Below are positions 1-7,380 of a stretch of 15,019 bases of DNA, piece after piece. Source of the DNA: Spirochaetia bacterium (GTDB lineage: Bacteria > Spirochaetota > Spirochaetia > Treponematales > Treponemataceae); NCBI GenBank assembly GCA_900770075.1, contig CAAGIZ010000097.1:1-15019 (forward strand), read 5' to 3'. The notes under the pieces were generated by a model that did no database searches, had not been told where the DNA came from, and saw nothing but the letters and a program-made list of their open reading frames with translations. The position numbers were made by a program, and so were the translations under genes. Positions within the stretch are counted from its first letter, which is position 1, and every line of letters begins with the position of its first letter.

Positions 1-1004
1 GTTTCCTTAAAAACGCCCTGGAATGTGAAGCCGATGCCCTTGCGGATTCTGAACACGTTTACATTCCTGCCGTTATGGAACACATCGAACTTGCAGGAAT
101 TCACTCCGGCGACTCTGCCTGTGTAATTCCTCCGGTTTCCATCCCTCTGGCAAACCTCGAAACAATCAAGGAGTACACAAAAAAAATTGCCGAAGCACTC
201 CACGTCTGCGGTCTTATGAACATGCAGTATGCAATCGAAGACGGAAAAGTTTACGTTATCGAAGCAAACCCTCGCGCCAGCCGCACGGTTCCTCTTGTTT
301 CTAAAGTCTGCAACACCCAGATGGCCCGGCTTGCCACAAGGATGATGCTGGGAGAATCCCTTAAATCCCTTGGATTAAAAGACAAGGTTATTCCTTACTT
401 CGGAGCAAAAGAGGCTGTTCTTCCATGGGCAAGATTCCCAGGAGTGGATCCTATTTTAGGCCCGGAAATGCGCTCTACGGGAGAAGTTCTCGGTCTTTCG
501 GACAACTTCCCTCTGGCTTACTACAAGGCGCAGGAAGCAGCCGGTTCTGAACTGCCTCATGCTCCGGCTCCATGGGAAAACAAAAAGGTCTTGATTTCCC
601 TCAGCGATAAGGAAAGTTTGAAAAATCAGGTTCTCTACATCGGCAAAACCCTGTCAAAACTGGGCTTTACTTTGACCGGAACTCAGGGAACTGCAGAATT
701 CTACAGGGCAAACGGCATAAAATGCGAAGAAATAAATAAAATCGGAGCAGGACGACCGGACGTTGTTGATGCAATCATGAACAAGGAAGTCTGCCTGGTA
801 ATAAACACTCCAAAAGCAAAACGCAACTATGCCGAAGACCGAAAGACCATCCGCAAGGCCTGCCTTAAATACAAGGTTCCTTACATCACCACTCTGGCCG
901 GTGCCTATGCTGCCGTTCAGGGAATTGAAGCCGTAAAGACAGGAAACGGCGGTGAAGGCGGCGTAAAAGCCCTGCAGGAATACCATGCAATGATAAAACA
1001 GTAA
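1..1004 (+). CDS. carB: Carbamoyl-phosphate synthase large subunit, C-terminal part (5'-truncated by the window)
   Basis: The reading frame is open from base 3 and runs off the left edge; about 333 codons remain of a protein usually near 1,070 residues. The large subunit makes carbamoyl phosphate from bicarbonate, ammonia and two ATP in the cytoplasm, feeding arginine and pyrimidine synthesis. The visible part begins inside the second ATP-grasp half: the HIELAGIHSGDSACVIPP stretch and the following YVIEANPRASRTVPLVSK segment are hallmark carB sequences. From about base 574 comes the regulatory MGS-like domain, starting KKVLISLSDKESL and including the GTQGTAEFY and INTPKAKR motifs, which ends the protein. 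An internal ATG at 75 is not the start, because the sequence before it is clear carB. The stop is TAA at 1002. The carA partner and upstream part lie outside the window. Identification is secure. Confidence 0.97.
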   Translation, partial: FLKNALECEADALADSEHVYIPAVMEHIELAGIHSGDSACVIPPVSIPLANLETIKEYTKKIAEALHVCGLMNMQYAIEDGKVYVIEANPRASRTVPLVSKVCNTQMARLATRMMLGESLKSLGLKDKVIPYFGAKEAVLPWARFPGVDPILGPEMRSTGEVLGLSDNFPLAYYKAQEAAGSELPHAPAPWENKKVLISLSDKESLKNQVLYIGKTLSKLGFTLTGTQGTAEFYRANGIKCEEINKIGAGRPDVVDAIMNKEVCLVINTPKAKRNYAEDRKTIRKACLKYKVPYITTLAGAYAAVQGIEAVKTGNGGEGGVKALQEYHAMIKQ

Positions 1005-1027
1005 GAGGGCACCTCGAAAAAAAGACC

Positions 1028-1186
1028 GGTAAATGTGGGTTTACCTGCGTTCCCGGACAAGAGGCTGTAAGAGCGGGTGCCTTCCGCAAGGAAGGTGCCC
1101 GTTGCGGAACGAAAGTGAAGCAATGGAGGCGAAAGCCGGAACTCTGAAAGACTCGGTTTTTGGCTGTCTGTAAAGACGGCCAAAAA
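1028..1186 (+). repeat. Hairpin-rich intergenic repeat, divergent copy (E1)
   Basis: The 265 bases between carB and the MATE gene contain no credible gene but three strong hairpins. GGTAAA (1028-1033) pairs with TTTACC (1040-1045). GGGTGCCTTCC (1075-1085) pairs with GGAAGGTGCCC (1090-1100), using two G-U pairs and a GCAA tetraloop. TTTTTGGCTGTCT (1157-1169) pairs with AGACGGCCAAAAA (1174-1186), with one G-U pair and a GTAA loop. The part around 1121-1150 (CAATGGAGGCGAAAGC, then GGAACTCTGAAAG) resembles the conserved block of the clearer copies at 7371 and 11808. None of the stems is followed by a T run on the plus strand, so they are not simple terminators. A tandem CAAAAATTAA repeat (1193-1212) follows. 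Family membership is inferred by eye. Confidence 0.5.
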
Positions 1187-1269
1187 TGGCCCCAAAAATT
1201 AACAAAAATTAACAAATTCTAAAAAACAGCCTTCCGCTTCAAGACTGCCAGCAAGCATACGAGGCAAAA

Positions 1270-2610
1270 ATGAAAGATTTTACAGTCGGAAAAACCTATC
1301 CGCAGCTCATAAACTATGCCGTTCCCCTTATTCTGGGGAATTTTTTTCAACTGACCTACAACGCCGTAGACTCCATAATCCTTGGTCGCTTTGCCGGAAA
1401 AGAATGTCTGGCCGCCGTCGGAATTGCAAACCCGGTGATGAACATAATGATTTTTCTTATTGTGGGAATTTGCCTTGGAGCTGGCATCATAATGTCGGAA
1501 TTTTACGGTGCAAAAGACGAAAAAAAACTCAAAAGCGAAATAAGCACCACCATAGCCATAGGTTTTCTCTTTACCCTGATTGTGAGCACCCTCTGTTTTA
1601 TCTTCGTAAAGCAGCTTCTGCGTGCAGTCCGCTGCCCCGACGACCTGATTGGCCACACCGCAAACTACCTGCGCATAGTATTTGCCGGTCTTGTCTTTAC
1701 ATTTTTTTACAACGTCTACGCTTCCGCCCTCCGTTCCGCCGGGGATTCCACCTCTCCGATAATCTGCGTGGCAATAAGTGCTGTTTTAAACGGAATTCTG
1801 GACTTTTTTCTGGTTGCTGTCTGCGGTCTTGAAATGCACGGAGCCGCCTACGCCACAGTTGCTTCCCAGCTAATCAGTTGCATCCTGATAATTTCCTACG
1901 TCTACAAAAAAGTGCCCCTACTTGCCCTTAAACCAAAGGAATTCAAAATCCAGCGTTCCCTTGTTATGCGGACGGTCAATTATTCCTGGGCCACCGCTCT
2001 GCAGCAATGCGTCCTTTATGTGGGAAAACTTCTGGTTCAATGTGCGGTAAATCCTTTGGGAGTGGATGCAATTGCAACCTTCAACGCCGGAACAAAAATC
2101 GACGACTTCTGCTACCAGCCCACCCAAAGCATCGGCCACACCATTACCACCTTTATGGCGCAAAACCGAGGGGCAAAAAATCCGAAACGCCAGCGGGAAG
2201 GTTTTTTAAAGGGTCTTTCTCTGGAATGGATATACATTTTTGTAACGTCTGTCCTTGTAGTGCTCTTTAGAAACCGGCTCATAATGCTGTTTGCTGGCAA
2301 AAATGAACCGGAAGTCCTGCGTCTTGGCTCCCAATACCTGTTTTTAATGGGCTGTCTTTATATTTTTCCTGCCACCACCAACGGAATTCAGGCGTTTTTC
2401 CGAGGCACCGGCGATGTAAAAATAACCGTAATTTCCACAACAACCCAGATAATCTTCCGGGTAGCCTTTAGTTTTATCTTCTGTCCGATTTTTGGAATTT
2501 TGGGAACTACCTATGCCTGTCTTGCGGGCTGGATTGCAATGCTTGCCGTTGAACTTCCGATTTTCTTTTTTGCCTGGAAAAAACTTAAAAAACCGGCCCC
2601 GGCTGTCTGA
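1270..2610 (+). CDS. MATE-family multidrug/toxin efflux transporter
   Basis: A 446-residue inner-membrane protein with about twelve hydrophobic segments in two similar halves. This is the size and topology of MATE exporters, which use H+ or Na+ gradients to expel cationic drugs and metabolites. Family-typical stretches are the N-terminal YAVPLILGNFFQLTYNAVDS and VDSIILGRFAGKECLAAVG segments, the GAGIIMSEFYGAKD loop, and in the second half FFRGTGDVK. The start at 1270 has a GAGG ribosome site at 1261-1264, five bases upstream. The gene stands alone, 265 bases after carB and about 250 before the next gene; both flanks are hairpin-rich repeat-like DNA. The substrate cannot be told from sequence. 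The MATE superfamily also includes lipid and polysaccharide flippases, but this protein looks like the efflux type rather than Wzx. Confidence 0.92.
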   Translation: MKDFTVGKTYPQLINYAVPLILGNFFQLTYNAVDSIILGRFAGKECLAAVGIANPVMNIMIFLIVGICLGAGIIMSEFYGAKDEKKLKSEISTTIAIGFLFTLIVSTLCFIFVKQLLRAVRCPDDLIGHTANYLRIVFAGLVFTFFYNVYASALRSAGDSTSPIICVAISAVLNGILDFFLVAVCGLEMHGAAYATVASQLISCILIISYVYKKVPLLALKPKEFKIQRSLVMRTVNYSWATALQQCVLYVGKLLVQCAVNPLGVDAIATFNAGTKIDDFCYQPTQSIGHTITTFMAQNRGAKNPKRQREGFLKGLSLEWIYIFVTSVLVVLFRNRLIMLFAGKNEPEVLRLGSQYLFLMGCLYIFPATTNGIQAFFRGTGDVKITVISTTTQIIFRVAFSFIFCPIFGILGTTYACLAGWIAMLAVELPIFFFAWKKLKKPAPAV

Positions 2611-2633
2611 CTTTTTTTTAATTTCGGGCATTT

Positions 2634-2760
2634 CTCCAAAAAACTGCCTGCAGTTTTTCGGAGCCGGGCTTTTGCGTTATAAAATTGCTGCGCAATTTTT
2701 CCGTTCAGCCACGCTGCGCGTGTCCGAACCGCTTCGCGGCTGTAATCCCTAATGCAGCGG
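2634..2760 (-). repeat. Hairpin-rich intergenic repeat, minus-oriented copy (E4)
   Basis: The 248 bases between the MATE and haemolysin III genes hold a chain of hairpins. CTCC-AAAAACTGC pairs with GCAGTTTTT-GGAG (2634-2663, one mismatch). AAAATTGC and GCAATTTT pair around a TGC loop (2681-2699). CACGC and GCGTG pair around TGC (2710-2722). CCGC and GCGG pair around TTC (2729-2739). Read on the minus strand, the segment runs GGGATTACAGC, GCGAAGC, GGTTCGG, a variable hairpin, GCTGAACGG, a second hairpin, then AACGCAAAAGCCCGG. That follows the block order of the copies at 7371 and 11808 (GGATTGGAGC, hairpin, TTCGG, hairpin, TGCG, AAAGCC, GG). The conserved blocks with different but still paired stems are the reason to treat them as one family. 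No gene was seen in this interval. Confidence 0.55.
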
Positions 2761-2858
2761 TACAGTTTTCCCCCGTCCTGCAACTTTTTTTACAATCCGG
2801 TGTCTAATTTTTGGGTGCAAAAAAAATCCAAAAAAATCACATTTTCGGAGGAAAATTT

Positions 2859-3509
2859 ATGCCACAGGAAAAAAATCCGGCAAAAGCCTACTCTCTTGGA
2901 GAAGAAATCTTCAATTCCGTAAGCCACGGAGTCGGTGCCCTTCTGTCAATTGCCGCAACAGTTCTTTTGATTGTCTTTTCTCCAAAAAAAGCCATGGTAA
3001 TTACCAGCGTGTCCGTCTACGGTGCTTCCCTTATTCTTCTATATGTTATGTCCTGCCTTTACCATGCCTTTACCAACATTCGAGTAAAAAAAGTCTTTCA
3101 GATTTTTGACCACGTGTCCATCTATCTTTTAATTGCAGGAACCTACACGCCTTACTGCCTTGTAAGCCTTGGAGGAGCCTTCGGCTGGACAATGTTCGGA
3201 ATAATCTGGGGGCTTGCCGTTCTGGGCACTACCATTTACTCAGTATTCGGCAACAAAATGCGCAAGATAAGTTCCATCACCTATATTCTCATGGGCTGGC
3301 TTGTTCTGGCGGCCTTTATTCCCCTAAGAAATGCTCTTCCAAAATTCAGTTTTTCCCTGCTTATCTGGGGAGGGCTGGTCTACACGGCAGGCTTTGCCTT
3401 CTACAGCGCAAAAGGCATAAAATGGGCCCATTCAATCTTCCATCTTTTTGTGGTGGCAGGAAGCGTCCTTCACTTCTTTTCCGTATTTTTTGCAATGAGG
3501 CCGGCTTAA
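2859..3509 (+). CDS. Haemolysin III / PAQR-family membrane protein
   Basis: A 216-residue protein with about seven predicted membrane helices, the normal size for the bacterial haemolysin III (YqfA/HlyIII) branch of the PAQR superfamily. The conserved polar residues are present. E15/E16 with N19 and S22-H23 lie in the first motif (EEIFNSVSHG). S65 and H69 are in SCLYH, D84 in FDHVSIYLLIAGTYTPY, and H201 and H205 in WAHSIFH. In characterised relatives such Ser/His/Asp/His residues form a membrane zinc site resembling that of adiponectin receptors. The name comes from pore-forming activity reported in Bacillus; the physiological role is not settled and may be lipid hydrolysis or membrane homeostasis. 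ATG 2859 is preferred over the in-frame TTG at 2811 because GGAGG (2847-2851) lies eight bases before it. It is convergent with the next gene, with only 24 bases between the stops. Confidence 0.9.
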   Translation: MPQEKNPAKAYSLGEEIFNSVSHGVGALLSIAATVLLIVFSPKKAMVITSVSVYGASLILLYVMSCLYHAFTNIRVKKVFQIFDHVSIYLLIAGTYTPYCLVSLGGAFGWTMFGIIWGLAVLGTTIYSVFGNKMRKISSITYILMGWLVLAAFIPLRNALPKFSFSLLIWGGLVYTAGFAFYSAKGIKWAHSIFHLFVVAGSVLHFFSVFFAMRPA

Positions 3510-3533
3510 ACCGGGCAGGGGCGGGGCTGTTCC

Positions 3534-5030
3534 TTACATCGAATCCCTGTCAAAAGCCCCTTCCAGCCTGTCGCTGATTTTCTGCAGCTGAACTTCGTTC
3601 GTAATGTGGAATTCGGCGAGTATTTCCTGATCAAACTGATAGAAATCGATTTCTTTTGACTGATAGTGGGTAAGCATATCCGAAAGATAAACTATTTCCG
3701 TCAGTTTTTTTACGTTCTGAGGAGCCAGATCCGGTTCATGGTGGTGGCGGATTACCGACACAATTACCTCAGGAAAATTCCATTTTTCCGCAATAAGGGC
3801 ACCAATTTCCCCATGGTTTACACCGGCAACCAGTTTTTCAAAAATATCCGGCTGGATTCCCTTTTGAGCACAGACAGATTTTATGCGGTTGATGTACACA
3901 GGATGAGCCGTTTCAAAAATCAATTTACCCATATCGTGGAGAAGACCACAGATGTAAGAGTCTTCCACAATCGACCTGTCAGAAGCGCAGAAATTCCTTG
4001 CTATGTTGTAGGTATAGAAGGCTACCCGGTAAGCGTGAGTCCACAGCTCCTTTGTATTTTCACCAAAGGAATTCAAGACATTCATGGAACTTACCGAAAG
4101 AATCATATTTTTAATTCCCCGAATTCCAACCATTTTTACGGCATCGGCAATGTTGCGGCAAGGGGAAGCAAGGGCAAAGGTTGCGGAGTTTACCAGCTTT
4201 AATAAGTCCGAAGTAAGGGAAACGTCGCTGGAAATAAGCATTGCAATTTCGCTCATTTTTGAATCCGGATTGTTCAACAGGCGGTTCACCCTCATGACGG
4301 AATCCGGAAACTGCGGCAGTTCATCAATCAGATTTACAAATTCATGGCTTACGACTCTCAGGTTTTTCTGAGTTTTTTCGTCCAGAGGCAGGATTATCCT
4401 CGTAATCGTTTCTCCGTTTTCGCAGAGAACCTGGAAATTTTCTTCCGTAAGTCCGATTTTTTCCAGCATCAAAATCATGATTATAAGACCGAGACCTGCA
4501 CCTTCCGTATCGTCAAGAACCTGTTCCATGGCCTGATCCACGGAGGTGTACTGCTGCGCCCGGCTCAACTTGTCATGTATTCTCTTGTATTCTTCAACGG
4601 TTAATTCGGAATTGTTGCGCACTTCCAGTTTGATTTTATTGTTTCGGGACTGAAGGATAAGCTTTATGTAAAGACCTGCTTTTTTCTGAAGGTCAAGGTA
4701 GTAGCGGATGTTTGTGAGGGTTTCCGATTTAAAATTTTTTATGCCTTCGCTGTATTGTTTCTCATCAAAAATATCAAGTTTTTTCTGTTTAAAGAAAATT
4801 CGCTTCGTGTTTGCCTTTTTGGCATTCGTCAAAAGCTCATTAAGGCAGTAAATCAGGTATTCGGTCATGTTTTCCTGATTCAATTCACTTAAAAAAGCCT
4901 TTAAAACCGAATCTATATAGGATTCCATCTCCCTTGGAAGGGTGTAAGTCGTTATAGACAGAGGAATTCCCGCCCTTATGGCCATTTTAATCTTTGACAA
5001 ATCAAGTTTTACTTTCTTAACTGGAGGCAT
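3534..5030 (-). CDS. Histidine-kinase-like ATPase / HDOD domain signalling protein
   Basis: A soluble 498-residue protein in two parts. Residues about 35-220 resemble a GHKL (HATPase) ATP-binding domain: an N-box at 65-74 (ELLTNAKKAN) and a G-box at 173-182 (DDTEGAGLGL). No phospho-accepting histidine or membrane sensor is visible. Residues about 235-435 form an HDOD domain, with the typical LPQFPDSVMRVNRLLNNP opening, LLKLVNSATFA, an intact GLLHDMGK (H365-D366), NHGEIGALIAEKWNFP and an HHH cluster at 429-431. HDOD proteins are regulatory scaffolds in bacterial signalling, and this domain pair is one I associate with spirochaetes. The start at 5030 keeps the KMAIRAGIPL region. No Shine-Dalgarno is visible; two TATAAT boxes sit within about 17 bases upstream, so the transcript may be nearly leaderless. 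An alternative start is ATG at 4985. The signal and partner are unknown. Confidence 0.85.
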   Translation of the reverse strand: MPPVKKVKLDLSKIKMAIRAGIPLSITTYTLPREMESYIDSVLKAFLSELNQENMTEYLIYCLNELLTNAKKANTKRIFFKQKKLDIFDEKQYSEGIKNFKSETLTNIRYYLDLQKKAGLYIKLILQSRNNKIKLEVRNNSELTVEEYKRIHDKLSRAQQYTSVDQAMEQVLDDTEGAGLGLIIMILMLEKIGLTEENFQVLCENGETITRIILPLDEKTQKNLRVVSHEFVNLIDELPQFPDSVMRVNRLLNNPDSKMSEIAMLISSDVSLTSDLLKLVNSATFALASPCRNIADAVKMVGIRGIKNMILSVSSMNVLNSFGENTKELWTHAYRVAFYTYNIARNFCASDRSIVEDSYICGLLHDMGKLIFETAHPVYINRIKSVCAQKGIQPDIFEKLVAGVNHGEIGALIAEKWNFPEVIVSVIRHHHEPDLAPQNVKKLTEIVYLSDMLTHYQSKEIDFYQFDQEILAEFHITNEVQLQKISDRLEGAFDRDSM

Positions 5031-5073
5031 AACTATTATAGATTATAACGCAAATTTTCATTATTATGAATAT
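5031..5073. promoter_or_regulatory. Short divergent promoter region
   Basis: Only 43 A/T-rich bases separate the start of the minus-strand HDOD gene (5030) from the preferred plus-strand start at 5074. Reading the minus strand towards 5030, TATAAT occurs twice (one ends 4 bases and the other about 11 bases before the ATG). On the plus strand TATTAT at 5062-5067 lies six bases before the ATG. No convincing -35 hexamers or ribosome sites are present. Near-leaderless transcripts in both directions are inferred, not shown. Confidence 0.35.
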
Positions 5074-6216
5074 ATGTTTGACGGTTTTCTTTCGCAAATG
5101 CTGATAGTTTTTCTTCTGACTGTTATCAGCGCAAGGTTTTTATTTACAAGAAATGCAAAAATCGATTCCTGTGCAATTCTGGCACCAATAACCTTTGCAC
5201 TTTCCCTTGTAAACATTTTTCTCTGGAATTTAACCGAAACAAACTTGATTCTTGCAATCTTTTCGCTGATTGTCTTTGCAACAAACTTCCGGGCGCTCAT
5301 CCGCCTTTCTGCCAATCTGTTCATAGACCGCTATTCGCCGTTTTTCTGCATTTTCAGCATCCTTGAACTGATTTTTACGGTTTTTATGGCAATTTTTCTG
5401 GTTTTAAACCGTCCCGTAAAGGCTGCCCCGAAGGACTTCGCCTCCACAAAAACCACCTGCCGTCTAAGCGGAAATGTTTCCAGAGGATTTACCCCTCTTT
5501 TGGCAAAAGATTTTTTCTACAAATCCACAGGAACTCTTAAAATTTTTGCCCCTGCCAGTACCAAAGACACAGAATCCGCCACCGCCCCCACCTCCGCCAG
5601 CGAACCCGCAGCCGAACCTGCAGCCCCAGAACAGGAAACAGCCTCAAATTCTGCCGCCCCGCAGAAAAAACACACACCTCTGCTTCTCTTCTGCGGAAAC
5701 GGAACAGCAGAAACGGCGAACTACGAGCCTTACCTGCTTTTTCTTTCAAAAAAAGGCTATACCGTCCTTGCAGCAGACTTTTATGCAGATGACTGCCTCT
5801 ACCTGCCAGGAATTTACAACTCCCGGTTTTTACGGAAATTCCTGCTTTTAAAAGACAAGGACTTCCTCAAAAAAACACAAAGTTCTGCCACAAAACTCAA
5901 TCAGGTGAATTCCTACAAAGCCCTTACAAAACTGGCAGGAGAACTTTATGGAGCAGACACACCTCTGTTCTTTGTTTTTGACAGCCTGGACTTTGACTCA
6001 ATCAGCGTAATTACGGAAAATGCCGCTCCCCAATCACAGGGATTTTTCAGCCTGAACAGCATCCCGGAATACAAGACCCCAAATCTGGGCTTTGTCGAAC
6101 AGACCGACATCCGCCTTGCAAAAAAACAGGGGCTTTCAAGAGACCCGTCGCTTTTTATCCCCCGGTATCTGGCAAACAAGACAGAAGAACAAATTCAGCT
6201 TCTGACAAACCCCTAA
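5074..6216 (+). CDS. Four-helix membrane protein with Ala/Pro/Ser/Thr/Glu linker and putative hydrolase-like C-terminal domain
   Basis: Not recognised as a named family. With the start at 5074 it has 380 residues. Hydrophobic helices lie at about 7-24, 32-51, 57-72 and 88-111, with basic loops after helices one and three; by the positive-inside rule the C-terminal part would be periplasmic. Residues about 161-199 are a low-complexity linker of Ala, Pro, Ser, Thr and Glu. From about 200 a globular part begins TPLLLFCGNGTAETANYEPY and continues LSKKGYTVLAADFYADD, the kind of beta-strand/oxyanion-loop pattern seen at the start of alpha/beta hydrolases. The later FFVFDSLDFD sits where a nucleophile elbow might be, but no GxSxG motif is present, so an inactive or different fold is equally possible. 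The upstream in-frame ATG at 4978 was rejected because it overlaps the divergent HDOD gene. There is no clear ribosome site. Confidence 0.6.
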   Translation: MFDGFLSQMLIVFLLTVISARFLFTRNAKIDSCAILAPITFALSLVNIFLWNLTETNLILAIFSLIVFATNFRALIRLSANLFIDRYSPFFCIFSILELIFTVFMAIFLVLNRPVKAAPKDFASTKTTCRLSGNVSRGFTPLLAKDFFYKSTGTLKIFAPASTKDTESATAPTSASEPAAEPAAPEQETASNSAAPQKKHTPLLLFCGNGTAETANYEPYLLFLSKKGYTVLAADFYADDCLYLPGIYNSRFLRKFLLLKDKDFLKKTQSSATKLNQVNSYKALTKLAGELYGADTPLFFVFDSLDFDSISVITENAAPQSQGFFSLNSIPEYKTPNLGFVEQTDIRLAKKQGLSRDPSLFIPRYLANKTEEQIQLLTNP

Positions 6217-6271
6217 AAAAACGGCAAAGACGAGTTTTTCGATGTGTCCTGACAGGATGCGCCCTGCTCCC

Positions 6272-6300
6272 TAGACTATAAACTTTTTATCTTTTATACT
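6272..6300 (+). promoter_or_regulatory. Sigma-70-type promoter for lspA
   Basis: TAGACT (6272-6277) and TATACT (6295-6300) are separated by exactly 17 bases. They match the TTGACA and TATAAT consensus at four and five positions. The expected transcription start is near 6307, two bases before the lspA ATG, and no Shine-Dalgarno precedes that ATG. The site was predicted by inspection. Confidence 0.5.
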
Positions 6301-6308
6301 TTAAAATT

Positions 6309-6875
6309 ATGGATACAGAAAACATAGTTGTTGAGTTTAAGACAAAAACTCCTCTTTCAAAAAAGATAATTCCCCTGGTACTTATGCTGGCAGTTATTGT
6401 AGCAGACCAGATTACAAAACTTTTAGTCGTAAAAAACATACCGCTTACCTTTCCGCCACGGATTGCAGCCTCGTTTTTCGGCGATTTTTTAAGAATCATC
6501 CACGTGTGCAACCCGGGCATAGCCTTCAGCATAGGGCAGGGCTGGTCAATGACCGCAAAAGCAGTTCTTTTCAGACTCGTACCTCTTGTGGTAATAATTC
6601 TCGTGCTGGTGGTTTACTTTAGAAACGACGAATTCACTACCCTCCAGCGGTGGGCAATTGCTGGAATAGCAGGCGGCGGACTTGGAAACCTTATCGACCG
6701 ATTTTTCAGGCAGGAAGGCGTTATAGATTTTATAGACGTAAAATTTTACGGACTGTTCGGACTGGAACGCTGGCCGACTTTTAACGTAGCCGATGCAGCC
6801 GTAGTGGTCTGCGGAATACTTCTGATAGTTTCCTTTGCCTTTACAATTAAAACAGAAAAAAAAGGACAAAAATGA
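6309..6875 (+). CDS. lspA: Lipoprotein signal peptidase (signal peptidase II)
   Basis: An inner-membrane aspartyl protease that cleaves the signal peptide of prolipoproteins after the lipobox cysteine has been acylated. It is important in spirochaetes, whose envelopes are rich in lipoproteins. The 188 residues form four hydrophobic helices. Family motifs are in order: D33-Q-I-T-K37, N68-P-G-I-A-F-S (the usual N-x-G-x-A-F-S), G-N-L-I-D130-R and F-N-V-A-D162. D130 and D162 are the expected catalytic pair. It is slightly longer than the usual 160-170 residues because of a polar stretch of about 19 residues before the first helix. The ATG lies nine bases after a TATACT box with no ribosome site between them, so translation may start from a nearly leaderless mRNA. 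It overlaps the following gene by ATGA. Confidence 0.95.
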   Translation: MDTENIVVEFKTKTPLSKKIIPLVLMLAVIVADQITKLLVVKNIPLTFPPRIAASFFGDFLRIIHVCNPGIAFSIGQGWSMTAKAVLFRLVPLVVIILVLVVYFRNDEFTTLQRWAIAGIAGGGLGNLIDRFFRQEGVIDFIDVKFYGLFGLERWPTFNVADAAVVVCGILLIVSFAFTIKTEKKGQK

Positions 6876-7168
6876 CAACACACGACAGAACGATAATCTT
6901 CAACATTTGTGTAGCACTTTTCAACATTACGCTGGGACTGGCAATCGAATTTCTTTTGGTAGGCGGAAGCCTTATCTTTCTTTCTAGATTCCCGCAAATT
7001 GCAAACGGAATTTCTGTAAACGTCCTTCTGCCATTTGTGCTGTTTGCAGGAATAATTCTGGCAATGATGCTCAGCGTAAAGGCAATCACTTGGGCAATAA
7101 AAAAGTTCAACCTTCAGGACAAACTCGACCAAAAAGCCATAAAACGCTACATCCACGAAGAGCTTTAA
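6872..7168 (+). CDS. Small two-helix membrane protein coupled to lspA
   Basis: A 98-residue protein of unknown function. Two long hydrophobic segments at about 9-37 and 49-75 are followed by a charged, probably helical C-terminal tail rich in Lys, Gln and Glu. The ATG at 6872 overlaps the lspA stop as ATGA, and AAGGA lies just upstream inside lspA, so the two genes are almost certainly co-transcribed and translationally coupled. The position suggests an envelope role beside lipoprotein maturation, but nothing in the sequence shows an activity. Coding style matches its neighbours. The absence of another gene before the convergent xre gene makes it the last gene of this unit. Confidence 0.75.
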   Translation: MTTHDRTIIFNICVALFNITLGLAIEFLLVGGSLIFLSRFPQIANGISVNVLLPFVLFAGIILAMMLSVKAITWAIKKFNLQDKLDQKAIKRYIHEEL

Positions 7169-7209
7169 TTTTCGATTTTTTTGGGCGGCATCCCTTTCCC
7201 CATAAAAGA

Positions 7210-7225
7210 GGCGGTAAAAACCGCC
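7210..7225. other. GGCGGT / ACCGCC hairpin
   Basis: A perfect six-base-pair stem (GGCGGT 7210-7215, ACCGCC 7220-7225) with an AAAA loop, 42 bases after the stop of the small membrane protein gene. It is not followed by a T run on the plus strand. On the minus strand it is followed by TCTTTT, so a weak terminator for leftward transcription is possible. Confidence 0.35.
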
Positions 7226-7252
7226 CCCGACAGCGTACTCTCCACCGTCAGA

Positions 7253-7380
7253 CCGGCCGCTACGGGTTCGCTCACGCTCATTGCAGCAGAGCAGGCACAG
7301 CCCGCCCCGCCGCAACTACGCCCTCCGCGTCCGCCGCAGCAAGTTTTTGCAGCGACCCCTTCCCTAAAACAGCCGGCTTA
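7253..7380 (-). repeat. GC-rich intergenic repeat, minus-oriented copy (E5)
   Basis: This is part of the 328-base gene-free stretch between two convergent genes. It is much richer in G and C than its surroundings. On the minus strand, 7283 to 7253 reads CAATGAGCGTGAGCGAACCC, then GTAGCGGCCGG. This resembles the AATGGAGCGAAAGCGGAA block followed by TGCG and AAAGCC in the copies at 7371 and 11808. It abuts the next copy head to head. Family membership is weaker here than for E2 and E3. The plus frame through it is open for a while but has no ribosome site and an arginine/proline/alanine composition unlike real genes here. Confidence 0.4.

Noticed and set aside
1157..1186. Hairpin as an intrinsic terminator for carB
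   Set aside because: The stem has T on its 5' arm and A on its 3' arm and no T run follows, the reverse of a terminator pattern.
1219..1656. Minus-strand open frame opposite the MATE start
   Set aside because: Lies antisense to a clear transporter, low-information sequence, no promoter or ribosome site.
3666..4202. Plus-strand open frame opposite the HDOD gene
   Set aside because: Antisense to conserved HDOD motifs; no ribosome site; no recognisable protein features.
4978..5073. Longer N-terminus for the four-helix membrane protein (ATG 4978)
   Set aside because: Would overlap the start of the divergent HDOD gene by 53 bases, and the added residues are antisense to the conserved HDOD N-terminus.
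6746..7315. Minus-strand open frame antisense to lspA and the small membrane protein
   Set aside because: Cysteine/tyrosine-rich shadow of real plus-strand genes with clear motifs; no independent evidence.
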